In this document: positions 57,413 through 64,000 of the stretch, piece by piece
Layout of the letters: every line of letters starts with the position of its first letter
Numbering within the stretch: the first letter of the stretch is position 1
Origin: Pseudomonadota bacterium
GTDB lineage: Bacteria > Pseudomonadota > Gammaproteobacteria > Steroidobacterales > Steroidobacteraceae
DNA: 64,000 nucleotides
Assembly (NCBI GenBank): GCA_018241425.1
Contig: JAFEDU010000005.1
Coordinates: 160,464 to 224,463 of the forward strand
Direction: 5' to 3'
Program-made: the position numbers and the translations under genes
Notes under the pieces: generated by a model
The model's database searches: none
The model's input: the letters and a program-made list of their open reading frames with translations, nothing else
Told to the model about the DNA's origin: nothing

Positions 57413-58438
57413 ATGACCGAGGCCGCAGTTCAGATCCGCCACGACTGGCAGCCGGCCGAGGTGCTCGCCCTCTTCGAGCTGCCCTTCGGCGACCTCATGC
57501 TGCGGGCGCAGCTCGTGCACCGCGCGGCCCACGCGCCCAACACGGTCCAGATGAGCACGCTCCTGTCGATCAAGACCGGCGCGTGCCCCGAGGACTGCGG
57601 CTACTGCCCGCAGAGCGTGCGCTACGAGACCGGGGTCGCCAACGAGTCCCTGATGGAGCTCGCCCGGGTGCGCGAGGCCGCCGAGCGCGCCCGCGCCGCC
57701 GGTGCGACCCGCTTCTGCATGGGCGCGGCCTACCGCTCGCCCAAGGCCCGCGACCTGAAGCTGATCGCCGAGATGGTGCGCGAGGTGCGCGCGCTCGGGC
57801 TCGAGACCTGCGCGACCCTGGGGATGCTGGAGCCCGAGCAGGCACAGGAACTGGCCGCCGCCGGGCTCGACTTCTACAACCACAACCTCGACACCTCGGC
57901 CGAGTTCTACGAGCGCATCATCACCACGCGCACCTACCAGGACCGCCTGGACACCCTGGCCGCGGTCCGCGGCGCGGGCCTCAAGGTCTGCTGCGGCGGC
58001 ATCGTGGGCCTGGGCGAGTCGCGCGGCGACCGGGCCGAGCTCTTGCGGACGCTCGCGAACCTGCCCGAGCATCCCGAGAGCGTCCCGGTGAACCAGCTGG
58101 TGAAGGTCCCGGGCACGCCGCTGCAGGATGCGGCGGCGGTCGACCCGTTCGAGTTCGTGCGCACGATCGCGATCGCGCGCATCCTCATGCCGCACGCGCA
58201 CGTGCGCCTCTCGGCCGGCCGCGAGGCCATGAGCGATGAGCTGCAGGCGCTGTGCTTCCTGGCCGGTGCCAACTCGATCTTCTACGGCGAGAAGCTCCTG
58301 ACCACCGGCAACCCAGACGTCGAGCGCGACCGGCAGCTGTTCGAGCGCCTCGGGCTCACGGCGGAGAGCCGCCCGGGCGATGCGCCGGCCGTGCCCGCCT
58401 CCCGCTGCGCCACCCGGGGCGCGGCGGCGACCACCTGA
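57413..58438 (+). CDS. bioB: Biotin synthase
   Basis: This radical SAM enzyme inserts sulfur into dethiobiotin. The 341-residue protein shows STLLSIKTGACPEDCGYCPQS (CxxxCxxC binding the 4Fe-4S cluster), CMGAAYRSPKARDL, DFYNHNLDTS, and RLSAGREAMSDELQALCFLAGANSIFYGEKLLTT, whose cysteines and arginine hold the 2Fe-2S cluster. It is the first gene of bioB-F-H-C-D, all on one strand and overlapping or nearly so. Confidence 0.97.
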   Translation: MTEAAVQIRHDWQPAEVLALFELPFGDLMLRAQLVHRAAHAPNTVQMSTLLSIKTGACPEDCGYCPQSVRYETGVANESLMELARVREAAERARAAGATRFCMGAAYRSPKARDLKLIAEMVREVRALGLETCATLGMLEPEQAQELAAAGLDFYNHNLDTSAEFYERIITTRTYQDRLDTLAAVRGAGLKVCCGGIVGLGESRGDRAELLRTLANLPEHPESVPVNQLVKVPGTPLQDAAAVDPFEFVRTIAIARILMPHAHVRLSAGREAMSDELQALCFLAGANSIFYGEKLLTTGNPDVERDRQLFERLGLTAESRPGDAPAVPASRCATRGAAATT

Positions 58439-59630
58439 CCGGGGAGCCCTGCACGCACCGTCGGCCAAGCGCGGGCTCCCGGCACTCGGGACGGCCCTGA
58501 GCGAGCTCGCCGCCGCGCAGCTGCGGCGTGAGCGACGGGTCGTGCACGTCAGCGCCGCGCAGGGCCGCGGCCTGCGAACCGCCGCGGGCGCCCAGCTCGT
58601 GGACTTCAGCAGCAACGACTACCTGGGCCTCGCGCGGCACCCCGCGCTCGCCGAGGCGATGGCCGGCTGTGCGCGGCAGCGCGGAGCCGGCAGCGGCGCC
58701 TCGCACCTGGTCACGGGGCACGGCGCCGAGCACGAGGCCCTGGAGGCGGAGCTCGCCGCCTTCACCGGCCGGGAGCGGGCGCTGCTTTTTTCAACCGGCT
58801 ACATGGCGAACCTCGCGGTGCTGGCGAGCCTTGCGGGTCGCGGCACCGGGATCCTGCTCGACCGGCTGAGCCACGCCTCGCTCCTGGATGGGGCGCGCCT
58901 GGCCGGCGCGCGCCTGACGCGCTTCGCGCACGCGAATGCGGACGATGCCGCGCGCCGCGCCGGCGAGGCCACCCGGCTCATCGGCACCGACGGCGTCTTC
59001 AGCATGGACGGTGACCTCGCCCCGCTGCCGCAGCTGGCGGAACTGGCGCGTGCGCGGGACGCATGGCTCGTGGTCGACGACGCCCACGGACTGGGCGTCG
59101 TGGGCCCCGGCGGCCGCGGTACGCTGGCGCACTTCGGCCTCGGCAGCGCGGAAGTTCCGGTGCTGGTCGGCACGCTCGGCAAGGCCTTCGGCTCCTTCGG
59201 GGCGTTCGTCGCCGGTGATGCGACCCTGATCGAGTTCCTGGTCCAGAAGGCGCGGCCGTACATCTACACCACGGCGCTGCCGCAGCCGGTCGCCGCCGCG
59301 AGCCGCGCGGCGCTGCGCCTCCTCGTCACCGAACCTGAGCGGCAAGCGCGCCTGCAGGGGAACATCGCCCGCTTCCGCACCCGGGCGGCGGAGGCCGGCA
59401 TCGCCCTCACCCCGTCGGCGACGCCGATCCAGCCGGTCGTGCTCGGAACCTCGGCGGCTGCGCTGGCGGCCCAGCGGCAGCTCGCGGCGCGCGGGTACTG
59501 CGTCATGGCGATCCGGCCGCCGACCGTACCTGCGGGCAGCGCGCGCCTGCGCATCACCCTGGCCGCGACCCACACACCCGCCGAGATCGACGGGCTGATC
59601 GCCGCGCTCGCCGCGGCGCTGCCGCCATGA
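58380..59630 (+). CDS. bioF: 8-amino-7-oxononanoate synthase
   Basis: This PLP enzyme condenses pimeloyl-ACP with alanine. The core starts at FSSNDYLGLARHPAL and includes GSGASHLVTGHGAEHEALE, the DDAHGLGVVG strand and the PLP lysine in LVGTLGKAFGSFG. The start is uncertain: ATG 58380 gives 416 residues and overlaps bioB by 59 bp; a CTG near 58452 preceded by GGGGAG would give a family-typical N-terminus. The stop overlaps the bioH ATG. Confidence 0.93.
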   Translation: MRRPCPPPAAPPGARRRPPDRGALHAPSAKRGLPALGTALSELAAAQLRRERRVVHVSAAQGRGLRTAAGAQLVDFSSNDYLGLARHPALAEAMAGCARQRGAGSGASHLVTGHGAEHEALEAELAAFTGRERALLFSTGYMANLAVLASLAGRGTGILLDRLSHASLLDGARLAGARLTRFAHANADDAARRAGEATRLIGTDGVFSMDGDLAPLPQLAELARARDAWLVVDDAHGLGVVGPGGRGTLAHFGLGSAEVPVLVGTLGKAFGSFGAFVAGDATLIEFLVQKARPYIYTTALPQPVAAASRAALRLLVTEPERQARLQGNIARFRTRAAEAGIALTPSATPIQPVVLGTSAAALAAQRQLAARGYCVMAIRPPTVPAGSARLRITLAATHTPAEIDGLIAALAAALPP

Positions 59631-60406
59631 GCGCCCTCAACTACGAGATCCACGGGCGCGGCCGGGACCTGGTGCTGCTGCACGGCTGGAGCATGAACCT
59701 GCACGTGTTCGATGAGCTCGCCCGCCTGCTGGCCGCGCAGTTCCGCGTGATCGCCGTCGACCTGCCGGGCCACGGCGGCAGTGACTGGGACGACAGCGCG
59801 CACTCGCCGGCGGCCCACTCCTGGCGCGTGCACGAGACGCTCGCGCCGCTCACCGAGCGCTACGCGCTGCTGGGTTGGTCGCTCGGCGGCCAGTACGCGC
59901 TCGACCTCGCGGCGGCGCTCCCGGCCGGCATCGAGCAGCTGGTGCTGGTGAGCACCACGCCGCGGTTCCTGGCCGCGCCCGGCTGGCCCTTCGGCACCGC
60001 ACCGGCACTGCTGGAGAAGCTCGCCCAGCGCCTGGAGCGCGGCGATGCGGCGGCGCTGGATGACTTCGTGAAGCTCATGGTGCGCGGCAACAGCCCGCGC
60101 ACCGCGGCGCGCGTGCTGAAGGCGCTGCGTGCCACGCTGAGGAAGGGCGCGGCGCAACCGGCGGCGCTCGCGCACGGACTGAAGCGGCTGCGCGATGCCG
60201 ACCTGCGCCCGGCGCTGCCCGTGGTGCGCATGCCCACGCTCGTGATCGCCGGCGCCCACGACCGCATCGTGCGGCCCGGCGCCTCGCGGGCGCTGGCCGC
60301 CCTGGCCGATGCGACCTACGTGGAGTTCGAGGGTGCCGCGCACGCCCCGTTCCTGTCGCACCCGAAGCGCTGCGCCGAGGTGATCGGGGACTTCCTCGAT
60401 GGCTGA
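59627..60406 (+). CDS. bioH: Pimeloyl-ACP methyl ester carboxylesterase BioH
   Basis: Frees pimeloyl-ACP from its methyl ester and so ends the disguised fatty-acid elongation cycle. The 259-residue alpha/beta hydrolase has the oxyanion motif LLHGWSMNLHVF, nucleophile elbow LGWSLGGQYALDLA, an Asp in ITVIAGAHDRI-like LVIAGAHDRIV, and catalytic His in GAAHAPFLSHP. The ATG overlaps the bioF stop (ATGA), and its own end overlaps bioC by 8 bp. Confidence 0.94.
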   Translation: MSALNYEIHGRGRDLVLLHGWSMNLHVFDELARLLAAQFRVIAVDLPGHGGSDWDDSAHSPAAHSWRVHETLAPLTERYALLGWSLGGQYALDLAAALPAGIEQLVLVSTTPRFLAAPGWPFGTAPALLEKLAQRLERGDAAALDDFVKLMVRGNSPRTAARVLKALRATLRKGAAQPAALAHGLKRLRDADLRPALPVVRMPTLVIAGAHDRIVRPGASRALAALADATYVEFEGAAHAPFLSHPKRCAEVIGDFLDG

Positions 60407-61280
60407 GGACGCCACCGCCGTCTTCGGGCTCAGGCGCGCGGACGTGCGCGCCGCGTTCGACCGGGCGAGCGTGAGCTACGAGTCCGCGGCCCACCTGCAG
60501 CAGCGCGTGGCCACGGAGCTCCTCGGGCGCCTCGAGGGCTTCCGCTTCGCCCCGCAGGTCGTGCTCGACCTCGGTGCGGGCACCGGGCGGGTGAGCGCCG
60601 AGCTCAAGCGCCGCTACCGCCGCGCGCAGGTGGTGGCGCTCGACCTGTCCGCCGGCATGCTCGGGGCGGCGCGGCGGCACCTGCGTCCGTGGCGCCGCTT
60701 CGCGCGCGTCTGCGCGGATGCACAGCGCCTGCCGCTCAGGAGCGGCAGTTTCGATCTGGTGTTCTCGAGCCTCATGCTGCAGTGGTGCGATCCCCCGGAT
60801 GCCGCGCTCGCCGAGGTGCGCCGGGTGCTGAAGCCCGGCGGCTTCTTCGCGTTCAGCTCGCTCGGCCCCGGCACGCTCGGCGAGCTGCGCGCCGCCTGGG
60901 CCGCCGCCGACCGCCTGAACCACGTCAACCACTTCATCGACATGCACGACCTGGGCAGTGCCCTCATGCGCGCAGGTCTTGCAGAGCCGGTGCTCGACGT
61001 CGACCACATCGAGCTGCGCTACCCGGACGCACTCACGCTGATGCGGGACCTGAAAGCGATCGGTGCGCACAACGTGACCGCGGGGCGCCCGCGTTCGCTC
61101 CTGGGGCGGGCGCACCTCACGCGCATGCAGGAAGCCTACGAGGCCTACCGGCGCGACGGCGCGCTGCCGGCCACCTGGGAAGTGATCTACGGGGCCTCCT
61201 GGGGCGCGGCCGAGGGGCGCTTCCCGAAAGTGGCGGGCGAGGCCGTCATCTCCCCGGATGCGATCCGGCGCAGGTCCTGA
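60399..61280 (+). CDS. bioC: Malonyl-ACP O-methyltransferase BioC
   Basis: Methylates malonyl-ACP so that fatty-acid synthase can build pimelate. The 293-residue class I methyltransferase has the N-terminal VRAAFDRASVSYESAAHLQQRVATELL typical of BioC, SAM motif VVLDLGAGTGRVSAELKRRY, ALDLSAGMLGAAR and the DLVFSSLMLQWCDPPDAALAEVRRVLKPGGFFAFSSLG block. It precedes bioD with a 2-bp gap. Confidence 0.95.
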   Translation: MAEDATAVFGLRRADVRAAFDRASVSYESAAHLQQRVATELLGRLEGFRFAPQVVLDLGAGTGRVSAELKRRYRRAQVVALDLSAGMLGAARRHLRPWRRFARVCADAQRLPLRSGSFDLVFSSLMLQWCDPPDAALAEVRRVLKPGGFFAFSSLGPGTLGELRAAWAAADRLNHVNHFIDMHDLGSALMRAGLAEPVLDVDHIELRYPDALTLMRDLKAIGAHNVTAGRPRSLLGRAHLTRMQEAYEAYRRDGALPATWEVIYGASWGAAEGRFPKVAGEAVISPDAIRRRS

Positions 61281-61282
61281 GG

Positions 61283-61969
61283 ATGGGCGCGCGCGGGCTG
61301 TTCGTGACCGGGACGGACACCGGGGTCGGCAAGACGGTGGTGGCCTGCGGCCTCGTGCGCGCCCTCGTGGCCGCCGGGCACCGGGTCGGGGTGCTGAAGC
61401 CCGTGGCCTCCGGGTCGGACCGGACCCCGAAGGGGCTTCGCAACGAAGATGCCGAGCAGCTCCTCGCCTGCGCCAACCTGGGCCAGACATACGAGGAAGC
61501 GAACCCCTACTGCTTCGAGCCGCCCATATCGCCGCATATCGCTGCAGATGAAGCGGGGATCGCAATTGATATCGACAAGATCGGCGACATTTATCGGGAA
61601 ATCGCGGCCCGGGCGGACTGGGTGGTGGTCGAAGGGGCGGGGGGCTGGCTGGCCCCGGTCGGCCGCGAGGCCGTCATGGCCGACCTGGCCGGGGCGCTCA
61701 GGGTGCCGGTCCTGCTCGTGGTCGGCCTGCGGCTGGGGTGTCTCAACCACGCGGCGCTGACCCGGGAGTCGATCAGGAGCGGGGCGGCCGCCTTCGCCGG
61801 CTGGATCGGCAGCGCCGTCGACCCGGGGTTCGCGCGCCCCGCGGCGAACCTCGCGCGGCTCGGGCGCATCCTCGGCGAGCCCCTCGAGCTCGTGCCGCAC
61901 CTCACGCCGGGAACGCCCGTGACGCTCACCGCCGCCGCGCGGCGCCTCGATGCGCTCCCAAGGGCCTGA
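61283..61969 (+). CDS. bioD: Dethiobiotin synthetase
   Basis: Closes the ureido ring with CO2 and ATP. From ATG 61283 the 228-residue protein has the P-loop FVTGTDTGVGKTVVACGLVRAL, KPVASGSDRT for substrate binding, the EGAGGWLAPVG motif and VVGLRLGCLNHAALT. It is the last bio gene here. bioA, which supplies the substrate, is not in the window. Confidence 0.96.
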   Translation: MGARGLFVTGTDTGVGKTVVACGLVRALVAAGHRVGVLKPVASGSDRTPKGLRNEDAEQLLACANLGQTYEEANPYCFEPPISPHIAADEAGIAIDIDKIGDIYREIAARADWVVVEGAGGWLAPVGREAVMADLAGALRVPVLLVVGLRLGCLNHAALTRESIRSGAAAFAGWIGSAVDPGFARPAANLARLGRILGEPLELVPHLTPGTPVTLTAAARRLDALPRA

Positions 61970-62001
61970 GCTGCCTTGAAATAGGGGTGCGGCGCGCTAG
62001 G

Positions 62002-62502
62002 ATGACGCCCGTGCCGGTGCCGCCCCTCCTGATCGAGATCCGCCCGAACTGCGCACTCTCGGTGCGCGGCGCGCAGCTGTTCTTCGCCCTCGCCTCCATC
62101 GCACCGCTGGCCATCGCCACCTTCCTCACCGTGCGCGGTTTCTGGCCCGTGCTGCCCTTCGCGGGTGCGGAACTGGCGCTCCTGGGGTGGGCGCTGCACG
62201 GCTCGCTCGAGCGCCGCCACCACCGCCAGAGCATCTGGGTCACCGAGGAAGCGGTACGGGTGGAAGTGTGTCGAAAAGGACACGCTCGCGAGGTTGTGTT
62301 CCCGCGGCACTGGGCGCGGGTTAAACTGCACCGCCCCGCCGCACGCTTGCACCCGAGCCGGCTCACCATCGAGTCGCACGGCCGCCAATGTGAGCTGGGC
62401 AGCTTCCTCACGGAAGAAGAACGGCGTGGGCTGGCCCTGCGGCTGCAGCGCCTGATCGGGCGCGTGGACGAATCGCCGCTCCTCGCCGTGGGCACTCCGT
62501 GA
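62002..62502 (+). CDS. DUF2244 membrane protein upstream of cytochrome oxidase genes
   Basis: The 166-residue protein has two adjacent membrane spans (about 25-47 and 51-68) and a C-terminal soluble part (IWVTEEAVRVEVCRKGHAREVVFPRHWARVKLHRPAARLHPSRLTIESHGRQCELGSFL, split by beta turns) matching DUF2244. Members often precede ctaC/coxB, which suggests a role in oxidase biogenesis, though none is proven. From ATG 62002 it fits the family length. Confidence 0.85.
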   Translation: MTPVPVPPLLIEIRPNCALSVRGAQLFFALASIAPLAIATFLTVRGFWPVLPFAGAELALLGWALHGSLERRHHRQSIWVTEEAVRVEVCRKGHAREVVFPRHWARVKLHRPAARLHPSRLTIESHGRQCELGSFLTEEERRGLALRLQRLIGRVDESPLLAVGTP

Positions 62503-62574
62503 GGAAGACATAATTTCATCGATTTGGTCGCGCCCATGGCAGTTTCGCCTGCGGCGCTGTAAGGGCACAGGTCA

Positions 62575-63471
62575 ATGATGATTCGCGCACGACTCACCTC
62601 CTACGCACTGTCGCTGGCGGCGCTCGCCGGCTCCTTCGCCGCACATGCCGAGGAAGACGGCACCGTGTCGGGCTGGAAGCAGCTGAACATGACCGAAGGG
62701 GTCACCGCGATCAGCCGCCGCATCTACGAGCTGCACATGGAGATCTTCTGGATCTGCGTGGTCATCGCGTTGGTGGTCTTCGGGGCGATGGTCTATTCGC
62801 TGGTTAAGTTCCGGAAGTCGCAGGGCGCGGTCGCCGACACCACCCTGCTGCACAGCACCCGCGTGGAGTTCGTGTGGACGGTGATCCCGGTGGCGATCCT
62901 GATCGTCATGGCGGTGCCGGCGGCCAAGACCCTGGTCGCGATCGAGGACACCACCAAGACCGAGCTCACCATCAAGGTGACCGGCTTCCAGTGGGGCTGG
63001 AACTACGACTACCTGGACGACGGGGTGTCCTTCTACTCCCACCTCGACCGCGCCAGCGACCATGCGCGCGAGCTGACCTCGGGCATCGACCCCAACGGGG
63101 TCGAGCACTACCTGCTGAACGTCGACCACCCGCTGGTGGTGCCGGTCGGCACCAAGGTGCGCCTGCTCATCACCGGCGCGGACGTCATCCACTCCTGGTG
63201 GGTGCCCGCCTTCGGGGTGAAGAAGGATGCGATCCCGGGCTTCGTCAACGAGGCCTGGTTCAACATCGACGCTGACAAGCCCGGCCTGTACCGCGGCCAG
63301 TGCGCGGAGCTGTGCGGCCGCGACCACGGCTTCATGCCGATCGTCGTCGATGCGCGCTCCAAGGAAGACTTCGCGGCCTGGCTGAAGGAAAAGACCGCCG
63401 CGCAGAAGCAGGAAGCGAGCGCCCAGGGCGGTGACGGCACCGCCCCCGCCCCCGCGGCCACCGCGCCGTAA
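62575..63471 (+). CDS. coxB: Cytochrome c oxidase subunit II
   Basis: Carries the CuA centre that accepts electrons from cytochrome c. The 298-residue precursor has a signal peptide (SLAALAGSFAAHAE), two spans (about 56-80 and 98-120), FQWGWNYDY, ITGADVIHSWWVPAFGVKKDAIPG and the CuA site GQCAELCGRDHGFMPI (two Cys, His, Met). The C-terminal tail is Ala/Pro-rich. A CATAAT element near 62509 might be a -10. coxA follows after 50 bp. Confidence 0.96.
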   Translation: MMIRARLTSYALSLAALAGSFAAHAEEDGTVSGWKQLNMTEGVTAISRRIYELHMEIFWICVVIALVVFGAMVYSLVKFRKSQGAVADTTLLHSTRVEFVWTVIPVAILIVMAVPAAKTLVAIEDTTKTELTIKVTGFQWGWNYDYLDDGVSFYSHLDRASDHARELTSGIDPNGVEHYLLNVDHPLVVPVGTKVRLLITGADVIHSWWVPAFGVKKDAIPGFVNEAWFNIDADKPGLYRGQCAELCGRDHGFMPIVVDARSKEDFAAWLKEKTAAQKQEASAQGGDGTAPAPAATAP

Positions 63472-63521
63472 GCCTTCGCGTAGTTACCCCCGAATACCCG
63501 AGCCTTTAACAGAGAGCCCCC

Positions 63522-64000
63522 ATGGCAGACGCCCACGCAGCCCACGACGCAAGTCACGACGACCACGACCACAAGCCGCACGGCTGGCGGCGCTGGGTCT
63601 TCGCGACCAACCACAAGGACATCGGCACGATGTACCTGATCTTCGCCTGCACGATGTTCTTCATCGGCGGTGCGATGGCGATGGTCATCCGGCTGGAGCT
63701 GTTCAAGCCCGGCATGCAGTGGGTGGATCCGCAGCTGTTCAACTCCATGACCACCATGCACGCGCTCATCATGATCTTCGGCGCGGTCATGCCGGCCTGG
63801 ACGGGGCTCGCCAACTGGATGATCCCGATGCAGGTCGGCGCCCCCGACATGGCGCTGCCGCGCCTGAACAACTTCAGCTTCTGGATCCTGCCGTTCGCGT
63901 TCCTGCTGCTCCTGTCCTCGCTGTTCGTCCCGGGCGGCGCGCCGGCGGGCGGCTGGACCATGTACCCCCCGCTGGTGCTGCAGAACGGCGCCAGCTTCCC
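63522..64000 (+). CDS. coxA: Cytochrome c oxidase subunit I (partial, 5' end)
   Basis: The frame starts at ATG 63522 (MADAHAAHDASHDDHDHKPH) and runs off the window after about 159 codons. Visible are the His-rich N-terminal tail, RWVFATNHKDIGTMYLIFACTMF, the first-helix region and MTTMHALIMIFGAVMPAWTGLANWMIPMQVGAPDMALPRLNNFSFW, typical of heme-copper oxidase subunit I with a low-spin heme His in TMHALIMIF. An aa3-type enzyme is likely from coxB linkage. Confidence 0.95.
   Translation, partial: MADAHAAHDASHDDHDHKPHGWRRWVFATNHKDIGTMYLIFACTMFFIGGAMAMVIRLELFKPGMQWVDPQLFNSMTTMHALIMIFGAVMPAWTGLANWMIPMQVGAPDMALPRLNNFSFWILPFAFLLLLSSLFVPGGAPAGGWTMYPPLVLQNGASF

Overview
The window looks like chromosomal DNA of a high-GC gammaproteobacterium. 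The support is a complete type IV pilus alignment operon (pilMNOPQ) followed by aroK-aroB-dgt, the ybbA/ybbP/tesA cluster, the rph-rdgB-gmk and rpoZ-spoT-ridA-recG blocks, a bioB-F-H-C-D operon, ubiA-dgkA and the start of an aa3-type cytochrome c oxidase operon. Hopanoid-modification genes and DUF6502/DUF5666 genes point towards the Xanthomonadales/Nevskiales/Steroidobacterales side of the class. That placement is an inference. I saw no rRNA, tRNA, insertion sequence, prophage or CRISPR array.

Layout. 0-3.7 kb: a low-complexity membrane protein, a family 2 glycosyltransferase and a secreted protein of unknown role. 3.9-9.3 kb: ABC transporter ybbPA, divergent and overlapping at its 5' end with tesA, then fadD. 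9.3-12.9 kb: a lower-GC minus-strand cassette of three DUF6502 paralogues and one secreted DUF5666-type protein built around nine GISGGG repeats. 13.0-21.5 kb: dgt, aroB, aroK and pilQPONM read on the minus strand from a promoter next to mrcA, through a c-di-GMP-I (GEMM) riboswitch. 21.6-27.3 kb: mrcA, a conserved hypothetical gene, an alpha-carbonic anhydrase, gltA and rpmE. 27.4-31.9 kb: hemW, an epoxide-hydrolase-like protein and a TIR/TPR membrane protein. 32.1-36.6 kb: the hopanoid genes hpnJ-hpnI-hpnL-hpnK. 36.6-38.1 kb: a degenerate islet with a hydrolase remnant and orphan small genes. 38.1-51.4 kb: yicC, a PP2C phosphatase, rph, rdgB, gmk, an antiporter, a secreted serine protease, rpoZ, spoT, ridA and recG. 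51.4-55.2 kb: divergent GH92 and GH47 alpha-mannosidase genes. 55.2-55.8 kb: a ParDE-type toxin-antitoxin pair. 56.0-62.5 kb: ubiA, dgkA, the bio operon and a DUF2244 gene. 62.6-64.0 kb: coxB and the 5' part of coxA.

How the parts work together. The riboswitch places the pilus alignment complex under c-di-GMP control. The hpn genes would turn bacteriohopanetetrol into its cyclitol ether, although no hopene cyclase is in view. The bio genes cover pimeloyl-ACP priming (BioC), its release (BioH) and ring assembly (BioF, BioD, BioB), with bioA elsewhere. GH47 and GH92 together suggest use of alpha-mannose glycans. The least explained systems are the DUF6502/GISGGG cassette with its palindrome-covered promoter and the islet at 36.6-38.1 kb.
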